A stretch of DNA of 42,113 nucleotides from Caballeronia choica (lineage in GTDB: Bacteria; Pseudomonadota; Gammaproteobacteria; Burkholderiales; Burkholderiaceae): contig NZ_FCON02000064.1 in NCBI RefSeq assembly GCF_001544535.1, positions 1 to 42,113 of the forward strand, read 5' to 3'. The notes under the pieces were generated by a model. That model was not told the origin of the DNA, did not search any database, and saw only the letters and a program-made list of their open reading frames with translations. The position numbers and the translations under genes are program-made. Shown piece after piece: positions 31,514-39,518 of the stretch; position 1 is the stretch's first letter; each line of letters opens with the position of its first letter.

Positions 31514-31547
31514 AAAGCGGCGCGCCGGTTTTCCGGGGCGCCGCTTT
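31514..31547 (-). promoter_or_regulatory. Stem-loop between the binding protein and livH
   Basis: AAAGCGGCGC (31514-31523) pairs with GCGCCGCTTT (31538-31547), with an inner CCGG/CCGG pair around TTTT. The minus-strand stem is followed by only a short T stretch, so it may act as a partial terminator or mRNA stabiliser, a common way to make more binding protein than permease. Confidence 0.45.
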
Positions 31548-31591
31548 GCACATCGAATCGCGCCCGTTTCGAGGGCGCGTCGAGAAATGCG

Positions 31592-32764
31592 TCAGTCGTT
31601 CTGCAGCTTCCACTTGCCGTCGACGATCTGCACCATCACGCGCGCACGATTGTCGAAGCCGTTGTGATCGGCGGGGGTCGTGTTCATGATGCCGTGTGCG
31701 ACTGGCAGGTCCTTCATGTTTTCCAGCGCGGCGCGCAGTGCTTCGCGGAACGCTTCCGTGCCCGGCTGACCCTTCTTCAGCGCCTCGGGAATCGCGCGCT
31801 GGAGCATCTGGCCGGCGTCCCACGCATGGCCGCCAAACGTCGACAGCGAACCCGCCCCATACGCCTTCTCATAAGCGTTCTTATAGGCAGCCGACGACTT
31901 CTTCACCGGATTGCTGTCCGGCAATTGATCGGTGACGAGAACCGGACCCGCCGGCAGCAGTTCACCTTCGCAATCCTTGCCGCAGACGCGCAGGAAGTCG
32001 TTGTTCGCGACGCCGTGCGTCTGGTAGATCTTGCCCTTGTAGCCGCGCTCCCTGAGCACCTTCGCCGGCAGCGCCGACGGCGTGCCCGCCCCCGCGATCA
32101 GCACCGCGTCGGGGTCCGCGCCCATCGTCTTCAGCACCTGGCCGGTCACCGACGTGTCGGTGCGGTTATAGCGCTCGTTCGTGACGATCTTCAGTTGGTG
32201 CGATCCGGCCGCCGCGCTGAACACCTTGTACCAGCCGTCGCCATACGCATCGGCGAAACCGATGAAGCCGACCGTCTTCACACCGCGCTTTTCCATGTAG
32301 CTCGCGATGGCGTCGGCCATCAGCGCATCGTTTTGCGGCGTCTTGAAGACCCATGCCTTCTTCGCGTCCATCGGCGAGATGATCGCCGCCGATGCCGCCA
32401 TCGAGATCATCGGCGTCTTCGCAGCCGATGCCGCGTCGATCATCGCAAGCGAATTCGGCGTGACTGTCGAGCCGATGATCGCGTCGACGTGATCCTCGTC
32501 GATCAGCTTGCGCGTGTTCTGCACGGCGCGGCTCGTGTCGGAGCCATCGTCGAGCACGATATATTCGATCGACTTGCCACCGATTTCCTTGGGCAACAGC
32601 GCGATCGTATTTTTCTCGGGAATCCCAAGCGATGCCGCCGGCCCCGTCGCCGACAGCGTGACGCCGATCTTCACCTGCGCGAACGCGGCGCTCGCGCCGC
32701 ACAGCGCGCTGCCCGCGATCGCGAGCGCGATCCCCGTGCGTACCCATTGTTTTGTGTTTTTCAT
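31592..32764 (-). CDS. Branched-chain amino acid-type ABC transporter binding protein 1
   Basis: A 390-residue HAAT-type periplasmic binding protein with a signal peptide (MKNTKQWVRTGIALAIAGS, cleavage near AFA) and VKIGVTLSATGPAASLGIPEK at the mature N-terminus. It contains the two-cysteine segment VCGKDCEG, probably a disulfide. It is closely similar to the next protein upstream (for instance both have FGGHAWDAG and LPDSNPVK). It begins the operon binding protein-livH-livMG-livF. The start at 32764 gives the signal peptide; the frame runs 30 codons further without family match. The actual ligand is not fixed; the family default is Leu/Ile/Val. Confidence 0.9.
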   Translation of the reverse strand: MKNTKQWVRTGIALAIAGSALCGASAAFAQVKIGVTLSATGPAASLGIPEKNTIALLPKEIGGKSIEYIVLDDGSDTSRAVQNTRKLIDEDHVDAIIGSTVTPNSLAMIDAASAAKTPMISMAASAAIISPMDAKKAWVFKTPQNDALMADAIASYMEKRGVKTVGFIGFADAYGDGWYKVFSAAAGSHQLKIVTNERYNRTDTSVTGQVLKTMGADPDAVLIAGAGTPSALPAKVLRERGYKGKIYQTHGVANNDFLRVCGKDCEGELLPAGPVLVTDQLPDSNPVKKSSAAYKNAYEKAYGAGSLSTFGGHAWDAGQMLQRAIPEALKKGQPGTEAFREALRAALENMKDLPVAHGIMNTTPADHNGFDNRARVMVQIVDGKWKLQND

Positions 32765-32792
32765 GACCTGTCTCCGAACGCGAATTGCTGAC

Positions 32793-32810
32793 GCGCACCG
32801 GTCGGTGCGC
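32793..32810 (-). promoter_or_regulatory. Inverted repeat upstream of binding protein 1
   Basis: Arms GCGCACCG and CGGTGCGC separated by two bases. Minus-strand reading contains CACCGACCGGTG, sharing the half-site CACCGACC with the longer palindrome at 34261-34288 before the paralogue. It lies 29-46 bases upstream of the start codon. Probable operator, with TetR-type spacing inferred. Confidence 0.4.
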
Positions 32811-32978
32811 TGCTGCGAGTTGTTGTCGATTTGCCGCTCATGCCGCTGCGTCAATCTATGTAGCGCGTGAACACGTGCCTAGCATCGTTTTCCCTGACCG
32901 TGCACGCGCCGTTGCTTGCTCTCTTCTCTCATCATGTCCCGCTTCATGTCCCGCTCAGTGCGGGCTTCTTATATGCAG

Positions 32979-33012
32979 AAAAAAAGGCGCGTATCGAGCA
33001 ACGCGCCTTTTT
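32979..33012 (-). terminator. Bidirectional-looking terminator after binding protein 2
   Basis: GGCGCGT (32986-32992) pairs with ACGCGCC (33001-33007); A and T runs flank both sides. On the minus strand the stem is followed by seven T, ending the gene at 33043. It separates binding protein 2 from the operon that follows. The remainder of the 32765-33042 gap also holds a CCCGC/GCGGG hairpin at about 32950-32964. Confidence 0.8.
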
Positions 33013-33042
33013 CTCCTGGTTCAGTTCACATAGGTTTCGATG

Positions 33043-34206
33043 TCAGTTGCTAACGAGCTTCCACTTCCCGCCGACGATCTCGACCATCACGCGTGCGCGC
33101 TGATCCAGGCCGGAGTGATCGCTCGCGCTCATGTTGACGATGCCGTGCGAAACGGGAAGATCCTTCGTGCTTTCGATGGCCGCGCGCAATGCTTCGCGAA
33201 ACGCCGGCGTGCCGGGCTGGCCTTTCTTCAGCGCGATCGGAATCGCACGTTGCAGGATGAGGCCCGCGTCCCACGCGTGGCCGCCGAACGTCGATACCGA
33301 GCCCGCACCGTATGCGGCTTCATAGGCCTTCTTATAAGTCAGCGCCGCGCTCTTGACCGGATTCGAATCGGGCAGTTGCTCCGCGACCAGGAGCGGACCG
33401 GCCGGCAGGAAAGTCCCGTCGCAATCCTTGCCGCATACGCGCAGGAAGTCGTTATTGGCGACGCCGTGCGTCTGGTAGAACTTGCCCTTGTAGCCGCGCT
33501 CCTTCAGCGTCTTCTGCGGCAAGGCGGCCGGCGTGCCCGCACCTGCGATCAGCACCGCGTCGGGATTCTGCGACATCATCTTCAACACCTGTCCCGTCAC
33601 CGACGCATCGTTGCGCGCGAAGCGCTCGTTCGCGACGACCTTGATCTTCGCGAGGTCGGCGGCCTTGCCGAATTCCTTGAACCAGCTTTCGCCATACGCA
33701 TCGCTGAAGCCGATGAAGGCCACCGTCTTCACGCCGTGATTGGACATGTGCTGCGCAATGGCGGTCGCCATCAGGATGTCGTTCTGCGGCGTCTTGAAGA
33801 CCCACGCGCGCTTCGCATCCATCGGTTCGACGATCGTGGCGGCAGCGGCCATCGAGATCATCGGCGTGGTCGTGTCGGCGGCGATATCGATCATCGCGAG
33901 CGAATTGGGCACGATGGTCGAGCCGATCAAAGCGTCGACGTGGTCTTCGCTCGTCAGCTTGCGCCCGTTCTTGACGGCTTGCGTGGAATCGGTGGCGTCG
34001 TCGAGGACGATGTATTGAACCTTCTGCCCCGCGATTTCCTTCGGCAATAGCGCGATGGTATTTTTCTCGGGAATGCCCAGCGACGCCGCCGGACCCGTCG
34101 CGGAAACGGTCACTCCAACTTTCACATCTGCCAAAACCTGATTGCTTGCGAATACCGACGCGCCCGCGACGATTGCCGCCGCGGTCCAGCGCAATGCCAA
34201 TTTCAT
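33043..34206 (-). CDS. Branched-chain amino acid-type ABC transporter binding protein 2
   Basis: A 387-residue paralogue of the protein at 31592, with a signal peptide (MKLALRWTAAAIVAGASVF, cleavage after VLA) and mature start DVKVGVTVSATGPAASLGIPEK. It keeps the VCGKDCDG disulfide pair and TFGGHAWDAG. It is transcribed separately: it has its own promoter and operator upstream and a terminator downstream. It has no permease of its own, so it probably serves the importer at 27869-31461. The start at 34206 is chosen for the signal peptide; the frame is open 19 codons further. Confidence 0.9.
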   Translation of the reverse strand: MKLALRWTAAAIVAGASVFASNQVLADVKVGVTVSATGPAASLGIPEKNTIALLPKEIAGQKVQYIVLDDATDSTQAVKNGRKLTSEDHVDALIGSTIVPNSLAMIDIAADTTTPMISMAAAATIVEPMDAKRAWVFKTPQNDILMATAIAQHMSNHGVKTVAFIGFSDAYGESWFKEFGKAADLAKIKVVANERFARNDASVTGQVLKMMSQNPDAVLIAGAGTPAALPQKTLKERGYKGKFYQTHGVANNDFLRVCGKDCDGTFLPAGPLLVAEQLPDSNPVKSAALTYKKAYEAAYGAGSVSTFGGHAWDAGLILQRAIPIALKKGQPGTPAFREALRAAIESTKDLPVSHGIVNMSASDHSGLDQRARVMVEIVGGKWKLVSN

Positions 34207-34260
34207 GCCTTTTTCTGCCCGTGATTTTGTTCGTCTGATTAACGATGGATTCAGCGCTTT

Positions 34261-34288
34261 CAATCACCGACCGAATGGTCGGTGATTG
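34261..34288 (-). promoter_or_regulatory. Perfect 12-base inverted repeat (TetR-type operator) at the binding protein 2 promoter
   Basis: CAATCACCGACC (34261-34272) and GGTCGGTGATTG (34277-34288) are perfect inverted arms around GAAT. The site lies directly downstream of a -10 element at 34292-34297, thus over the expected transcription start, where a repressor would block the promoter. The arm length and spacing are typical of TetR-family operators. The regulator is not in the window. Confidence 0.6.
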
Positions 34289-34291
34289 GCG

Positions 34292-34321
34292 AGTGTAGCG
34301 GACTTGAGCCACGCATAGCAA
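34292..34321 (-). promoter_or_regulatory. Promoter of binding protein 2
   Basis: On the minus strand TTGCTA (34316-34321) and TACACT (34292-34297) are 18 bases apart; the palindromic operator begins four bases downstream. Distance to the start codon is about 85 bases. Confidence 0.5.
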
Positions 34322-34453
34322 GCGTCTTGAAGGGTTTCACGACTCTCGCGATAGCATCGAAAATAGCGGTTAAATCGGACGAAATAATAAGGGAAAACGC
34401 GCATGAATCGGCATTGATTCCAGCCGATATTAAAGAAGCGAAAAACTCAAAAA

Positions 34454-34493
34454 CAAATAAAAAAGCGCTGTTGGAATCATCCAACAGCGCTTT
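34454..34493 (-). terminator. Terminator of the second liv operon
   Basis: A 13-base perfect stem AAAGCGCTGTTGG (34462-34474) / CCAACAGCGCTTT (34481-34493) around a six-base loop. On the minus strand it is followed by TTTTATTTGTTTTT. It lies about 220 bases after the livM stop. Confidence 0.8.
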
Positions 34494-34709
34494 CGGTCGG
34501 GCACTTAGTGCCTCGTTGTCTCCTCGTTCTCCACCTCAAAAATTCGGTGCAACAGAACTAGGACGCATATTAAATTGCGAAACAGCTCATAACAACCTAG
34601 CATTTACCCTAGTGGTGCATAAAAGCACCTTTAGAGGGCGACGGTTTATCGGCGACTTGATAAAACTCCTGCACAAACTGACCGTTGATTCGGATCGCCG
34701 AATGTTTTT

Positions 34710-35681
34710 CTAGCCCTGCAAAGGCCGCACGCGCGCGATCACCTCGCCGACGATGCCGCGCCGGAACGCCAGCACGCACGCGATGAATATCAGCCCCGTC
34801 ACGATCGTCACCGATTCGCCGAGCGAGTTGAACCAGTCCACGCCCGTGATCCTGGCAACCGCGGTGCCGATATCGCCGAGCCGGTTTTCGAGCGCCACGA
34901 TGATCGCCGCGCCGAGCAGTGGCCCGAACATCGTGCTCATGCCGCCGACGAGCGTCATCAGCACGACCAGGCCCGACATGGTCCAGTAGGCGTCGCCGAG
35001 CGTTTCGAAGCCGAGCACGACGACCTTCAGCGATCCGGCCAGCCCCGCCAGACCCGCCGACAAAACGAACGCCAGCAACTTGAAGCGCGAGGTGTCGTAG
35101 CCGAGCGAGATCGCGCGCGGCTCGTTCTCCTTGATCGCGATCAGCACCTGCCCGAACGGCGAGTGCACGATGCGCACGATCAGCGCGAACGCCAGCACCA
35201 TCACGACGAGCACGACATAGTAGAGCGTGAGGTCCGGGCCGAGATCGATCACGCCGAACAGCTTGCCGCGCGGCACGCCTTGCAGGCCATCCTCGCCATG
35301 CGTGAACGGCGCCTGCAGGAACACGAAGTACACCATCTGCGCGAGCGCGAGCGTGACCATCGCGAAGTAGATGCCCTGGCGCCGGATTGCGAACAGACCG
35401 ACCACGAGCCCGAGCGCCGTCGCGACCGCCGTTCCCGCGATCACACCGACTTCCGGCGTAAAGCCGAGCGTCTGGATCGCATAGCCGGTCGTGTAGCCCG
35501 CGCTTGCAAGGAACATCGCGTGACCGAACGAGAGCAGGCCCGTGTATCCGATCAGCAGGTTGAACGCCGCCGCGAACAGCGCGAAGCACAACACCTTCAT
35601 CATGAATACCGGGTACACACCGGCGAACGGTGCCGCGATCAAGCCGATCAGCAACAGGAAGTAAAGCGCTTTTCTCTGCAT
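34710..35681 (-). CDS. livM: Branched-chain amino acid-type ABC transporter permease (LivM-like)
   Basis: The 323-residue inner-membrane protein has about ten hydrophobic segments. LivM hallmarks are FNLLIGYTGLLSFGHAMFLASAGYTTGY near the N-terminus, GPLLGAAIIVALE and the ATPase-contact loop IAIKENEPRAISLGYDTSRFKLLAFVLSAGLAGLAG. Two adjacent Met codons overlap the livH stop (ATGATG); the second, at 35681, is better spaced from AAGGA. The first 300-odd codons of the longer open frame reaching 36650 are a livH shadow. It is the last gene of the operon. Confidence 0.92.
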   Translation of the reverse strand: MQRKALYFLLLIGLIAAPFAGVYPVFMMKVLCFALFAAAFNLLIGYTGLLSFGHAMFLASAGYTTGYAIQTLGFTPEVGVIAGTAVATALGLVVGLFAIRRQGIYFAMVTLALAQMVYFVFLQAPFTHGEDGLQGVPRGKLFGVIDLGPDLTLYYVVLVVMVLAFALIVRIVHSPFGQVLIAIKENEPRAISLGYDTSRFKLLAFVLSAGLAGLAGSLKVVVLGFETLGDAYWTMSGLVVLMTLVGGMSTMFGPLLGAAIIVALENRLGDIGTAVARITGVDWFNSLGESVTIVTGLIFIACVLAFRRGIVGEVIARVRPLQG

Positions 35682-36565
35682 CATTTTTCCTTGCCGAAGA
35701 GTCCTGCCGGGCGCACCAGCAGCACGAGCGCCATGATGACGAAGACGACCGTCGCGGACGCTTCCGGATAGAACACGCGCGTGAGCCCTTCGATGATGCC
35801 GAGCATGAGCCCCGTCAGGATCGAGCCCATGATCGAACCCATGCCGCCGATCACGACCACCGCGAACACGGTGATGATCATCGATTGCCCCATCAGCGGC
35901 GACACCTGGATCACGGGCGCCGCGAGCACGCCCGCGAAGGCCGCGAGTGCGACGCCGAAGCCATAGGTGAGCGTGACCATCAGTGGCACGTTGATGCCGA
36001 ACGCCTCGACCAGTTTCGGGTTTTCCGTCCCCGCGCGCAGATAGGCGCCGAGACGCGTCTTCTCGATCACGAACCAGGTCGCGAAGCAGACGACGAGCGA
36101 TGCCGCCACCACCCACGCGCGATAGTTCGGCAGGAACATGAAGCCGAGGTTGGTCGCGCCGGAAAGCTGGGCGGGCACGTCGTAGGGCTGGCCCGACGAG
36201 CCGTAGATCGAGCGGAACACGCCTTCGATCACGAGCGTGAGGCCGAAGGTCAACAAGAGACCGTAGAGGTGGTCGAGCTTGTAGAGCCAGCGCAGCATCG
36301 TGCGTTCGATCACGACGCCGAACAAGCCGACGATCAGCGGCGCCAGGACGAGCATCGCCCAGTACGGCACGTTGAAATACGAGAAGCCCATCCATGCGAG
36401 CATCGCGCCCAGCATGAACAACGCGCCGTGCGCGAAATTGATCACGTTGAGCAAGCCGAAGATCACCGCGAGCCCAAGACTGAGGATCGCGTAGAACGAG
36501 CCGTTGACCAGCCCGAGCAGCAACTGGCTCATCATCGCGGCGAGCGGAATGCCGAAAATTTCCAT
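35681..36565 (-). CDS. livH: Branched-chain amino acid-type ABC transporter permease (LivH-like)
   Basis: A 294-residue permease with eight or more membrane segments. The N-terminal LLLGLVNGSFYAILSLGLAVIFG, then NFAHGALFMLGAML, and the loop GAYLRAGTENPKLVEAFGINV are LivH family blocks. The start at 36565 (MEIFGIPLAAMM) is typical; the frame extends 14 codons more without match. It overlaps livM by one base. Confidence 0.92.
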   Translation of the reverse strand: MEIFGIPLAAMMSQLLLGLVNGSFYAILSLGLAVIFGLLNVINFAHGALFMLGAMLAWMGFSYFNVPYWAMLVLAPLIVGLFGVVIERTMLRWLYKLDHLYGLLLTFGLTLVIEGVFRSIYGSSGQPYDVPAQLSGATNLGFMFLPNYRAWVVAASLVVCFATWFVIEKTRLGAYLRAGTENPKLVEAFGINVPLMVTLTYGFGVALAAFAGVLAAPVIQVSPLMGQSMIITVFAVVVIGGMGSIMGSILTGLMLGIIEGLTRVFYPEASATVVFVIMALVLLVRPAGLFGKEK

Positions 36566-36664
36566 CGAATCTGCCGTCAGAGTGATTTTGGCGCAAGGAC
36601 GCGGCACGCCGCCCTTGCGAGCCGCGTGTCGTCCTGACCTGCTTTTGCACTACCTAACGATGTC

Positions 36665-37885
36665 TTACTTCCACAGCTTGCAGCGCGACTCCGCCTTCGT
36701 TCCGAAGGCCTGGTCGCCCGGAATGGTCGCGGTGATCTTGTAGTAGTCCCACGGCTCCTTCGATTCCGACGGCTTCTTCACTTCCATCAGGTACATGTCG
36801 TGGATCATGCTGCCGTCTTCGCGGATGTAGCCCTTCGCGTAGAAGTCGTCGATCTTCGCCTTGTGAAGCTGCGCCATGACCTTGTCGCTGTCGGTCGTGC
36901 CCGCTGCCTGGACCGCCTTCAGATAAGTCGTGACGGCCGAGTAATCGGCGGCCTGCAGGCTCGTCGGCATCTTCTTCATCTTGGCGAAGTAGCGCTGCGC
37001 CCACTTGCGCGTCGTCTCGTCCTTGTTCCAGTACCAGCTGTCCGTCGCGACGAGGCCCTGCGTCGTTTCGAGTCCGAGGCTGTGGATGTCGGTCAGGAAG
37101 ATCAGCAGCGCCGCGAGCTTCATCGTCTTCGTGACGCCAAATTCCTTGGCGGCCTTGATCGAGTTGATCGTATCGCCACCCGCGTTCGCGAGGCCGAGCA
37201 CCTGCGCCTTCGACCCTTGCGCCTGCAACAGGAACGACGAGAAGTCCGATGCCGACAGCGGATGGCGGACCGCGCCGAGCACCTGTCCGCCATTGGCCTT
37301 CACCACATCCGACGTGTTCTTTTCCAGCGCCTTGCCGAACGCGTAGTCGGCGGTGAGGAAGTACCACGTCTTGCCGCCCTGCTTCGTCACGGCGGAACCC
37401 GTGCCCTTCGCGAGCGCCATCGTGTCGTACGCGTAGTGGACCGTGTACGGCGTGCACTGCTCGTTGGTCAGGTTGTCCGCGCCCGCGCCGATGTTGATGT
37501 ACGGGATCTTCTTCTCGCCGGCGACCTGGTTGGTCGAGAGCGCGGTCGCCGAATTCGTTCCGCCGATGATCACGTTCACGCCGTCGCGGTCGATCCATTC
37601 ACGCGCGCGCGATGCTGCGATGTCCGCCTTGTTCTGATGGTCCGCGTAGACGAGTTCGACCGGCTTGCCGTTCACCTTGCCGCCAAAATCGGCGATCGCC
37701 ATGCGGATCGCTTCCAGGCCGCCCTGCCCGTCGATGTCGGCATACAGGCCCGACAAGTCAGTGACGAAACCGATCTTCACCGTATTGCCGTCGGCGGCGT
37801 TCGCGCTGCCGGCGGTCAATGCAACGCCCGCAGCGGCCGCCGCAAAGCAAAATGACGAGAGGCGTGCGAGTGTCTTCTTTTTCAT
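36665..37885 (-). CDS. Branched-chain amino acid-type ABC transporter binding protein of the second liv cluster
   Basis: This 406-residue HAAT-type binding protein has a signal peptide (MKKKTLARLSSFCFAAAAAG, cleavage near ANA) and VKIGFVTDLSGLYADIDGQGG at the mature start. It diverges from the other three binding proteins in the window and belongs to the subgroup with GGTNSATALSTNQVAGEKKIPYIN and DYAFGKALEKN. The start at 37885 has GGAGACTGGA before it. It sits between livF and livH in its own operon, so it is the cognate partner of those permeases. Substrate unknown; the nearby GMC and mmsA genes hint at small hydroxy- or branched-chain acids, but this is inference. Confidence 0.92.
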   Translation of the reverse strand: MKKKTLARLSSFCFAAAAAGVALTAGSANAADGNTVKIGFVTDLSGLYADIDGQGGLEAIRMAIADFGGKVNGKPVELVYADHQNKADIAASRAREWIDRDGVNVIIGGTNSATALSTNQVAGEKKIPYINIGAGADNLTNEQCTPYTVHYAYDTMALAKGTGSAVTKQGGKTWYFLTADYAFGKALEKNTSDVVKANGGQVLGAVRHPLSASDFSSFLLQAQGSKAQVLGLANAGGDTINSIKAAKEFGVTKTMKLAALLIFLTDIHSLGLETTQGLVATDSWYWNKDETTRKWAQRYFAKMKKMPTSLQAADYSAVTTYLKAVQAAGTTDSDKVMAQLHKAKIDDFYAKGYIREDGSMIHDMYLMEVKKPSESKEPWDYYKITATIPGDQAFGTKAESRCKLWK

Positions 37886-37980
37886 TCCAGTCTCCATGAG
37901 TTTATGGTTGTTGCTTATCTGCTGTTGCGCGCGCAAAGCCTCACGCACGCGCATGCCGCATCGCGACGAACGCCGAACGA

Positions 37981-38742
37981 TCACACCCCGAGAAGTTCGT
38001 GCAGCACCGGCATCTTCGCTTCGAGTTCCCCTGCGTTGAAATGCTCGACGATATTCCCGTGCTCCATCACATAGAAGCGATCGGCGAGCGGCGCCGCAAA
38101 GCGAAAATTCTGTTCCACCATCACGATCGTGTAGCCGCGCGACTTGAGCATCAGGATCATGCGCGCGAGCGTCTGCACGATAACGGGCGCGAGCCCTTCC
38201 GAGATTTCATCGAGCAGCAACAGGTTCGCCCCGGTGCGCAGGATGCGCGCGACCGCGAGCATCTGCTGTTCCCCGCCCGAGAGCCGCGTGCCCTGGCTGC
38301 TGCGGCGTTCCTTCAGGTTCGGGAACATCGAATAGATCTCGTCGAGCGACATCGCCTCTTTCGCGCTGCCGACGAGCGGCGGCAGCATCAGGTTCTCTTC
38401 GCACGAGAGGCTCGAAAAAATACCGCGCTCTTCCGGGCAATAGCCGACACCGCAATGCGCGATCTTGTGCGTCGACATGCCGATGGTCTCGCGTCCGCCG
38501 ACGCGGATCGATCCGGTGCGCCGGCCGGTCAACCCCATGATCGCGCGCAGCGTGGTCGTGCGCCCGGCGCCGTTGCGTCCGAGCAGCGTGACGACTTCGC
38601 CGCGGTTCACCTTGAGATCGACGCCATGCAGGATGTGCGACTCGCCGTACCACGCCTTCAGGCCGCTGATTTCGAGCGCGGGTTCGCTGCCCGTGGTGCC
38701 GCGCGCATCGACCGGGCGCCGTTCCTCAACCGTCGTGCTCAT
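37981..38742 (-). CDS. livF: Branched-chain amino acid-type ABC transporter ATPase with altered Walker A (LivF-like)
   Basis: The 253-residue ATPase has the LivF order of motifs: Walker A at about 55-62, LSGGEQQMLAVAR (signature), LLLLDEISEGLAP (Walker B) and VEQN near the switch. The Walker A reads GRNGAGRT: the invariant Lys is Arg, encoded by CGC on the minus strand, so this is not a translation slip. Walker B Glu is present. Arg at this position usually weakens nucleotide binding, so activity may depend on the partner LivG, whose Walker A is normal. The start overlaps the livG stop by four bases (ATGA). The N-terminal 20 residues are variable and charged. Confidence 0.92.
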   Translation of the reverse strand: MSTTVEERRPVDARGTTGSEPALEISGLKAWYGESHILHGVDLKVNRGEVVTLLGRNGAGRTTTLRAIMGLTGRRTGSIRVGGRETIGMSTHKIAHCGVGYCPEERGIFSSLSCEENLMLPPLVGSAKEAMSLDEIYSMFPNLKERRSSQGTRLSGGEQQMLAVARILRTGANLLLLDEISEGLAPVIVQTLARMILMLKSRGYTIVMVEQNFRFAAPLADRFYVMEHGNIVEHFNAGELEAKMPVLHELLGV

Positions 38743-39518
38743 GCGTGCGCTCCCGCCAGCGCGGCATCGGCGCTGCCCATGTAGGCTTCCATCACGAGCG
38801 GATTCTTCGATACCTCCGCATAGCTTCCTTCGGCCAGCACCTCGCCGCGCTGAAGCACGGTGATGGTGTCGGAGATGCCCGCGATCACGTTCATGTTGTG
38901 TTCGACCATCAGGATCGTGCGGCCCACCGATACCTTCTTGATCAGCGCCGTCACGCGATCGACATCTTCGTGGCCCATGCCTTGCGTCGGTTCGTCGAGC
39001 AGCATCAGTTCGGGCTCCATCGAAAGCGTCGTGGCGATTTCGAGCGCGCGTTTGCGTCCATACGACAATTCGACCGTCTTCGTATCGGCGAAGTCGGTAA
39101 GACCGACTTGCGTGAGCAGATCCATGGCGCGATCGTTGAGCGTATCGAGCGAGCGCTCGCTGCGCCAGAAATGAAACGACGTGCCGAGTTGCCGTTGCAA
39201 TCCGATGCGCACGTTTTGGAGGACCGTCAGATGTGGAAATACAGCGGAAATCTGAAACGAGCGGATCACGCCGCGCCGCGCGATATGCGCGGGACGTTCA
39301 CGCGTGATGTCCGTGCCGTTGAAGACGATTTGTCCCGCCGTGGGTTCGAGAAATTTCGTGAGCAGGTTGAAGCAGGTGGTCTTGCCGGCGCCGTTCGGTC
39401 CGATCAGCGCATGGATCGAACCGCGGCGCACGCGCAGATTCACGCCATTCACGGCGGTGAAGCCTTTGAATTCCTTGGTGAGGCCACGCGTTTCCAGAAT
39501 CGTGTCGCCGAGAATCAT
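38739..39518 (-). CDS. livG: Branched-chain amino acid-type ABC transporter ATPase (LivG-like)
   Basis: The 259-residue ATPase has Walker A GPNGAGKTT (about 40-48), Walker B LMLLDEPTQGMG and the LivG-type QISAVFPHLTVLQNV block. Its signature reads LSYGRKRALEIATTL, with Tyr-Gly-Arg-Lys in place of the usual GGQQ; this change is common in the LivG branch. The start at 39518 has GGAAGGGGAC upstream; eleven further codons are open but lack a binding site. It is the first gene of the livGF-binding protein-livHM operon. Confidence 0.92.
   Translation of the reverse strand: MILGDTILETRGLTKEFKGFTAVNGVNLRVRRGSIHALIGPNGAGKTTCFNLLTKFLEPTAGQIVFNGTDITRERPAHIARRGVIRSFQISAVFPHLTVLQNVRIGLQRQLGTSFHFWRSERSLDTLNDRAMDLLTQVGLTDFADTKTVELSYGRKRALEIATTLSMEPELMLLDEPTQGMGHEDVDRVTALIKKVSVGRTILMVEHNMNVIAGISDTITVLQRGEVLAEGSYAEVSKNPLVMEAYMGSADAALAGAHA

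Larger units (their letters stand above)
34289..34709. other. AT-rich gap between the two liv clusters
   Basis: This gap holds the promoter at 34292-34321, the terminator at 34454-34493 and a weak plus-strand hairpin at 34688-34703 followed by five T. A 143-codon plus-strand frame across it (34282-34713) runs through the minus-strand terminator, shows no family motif and is not considered a gene. Base composition is clearly lower in GC than the flanks. Confidence 0.5.

Noticed and set aside
34282-34713. A 143-codon plus-strand frame in the gap between liv clusters
   Set aside because: It crosses a strong minus-strand terminator and a promoter-operator, has no recognisable domain and no ribosome binding site.
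34609-35589. Long minus-strand frame overlapping livM
   Set aside because: It is a frame-shifted shadow of livM with Arg/Ala/Gly-rich translation; livM in the other frame has a full set of membrane segments.
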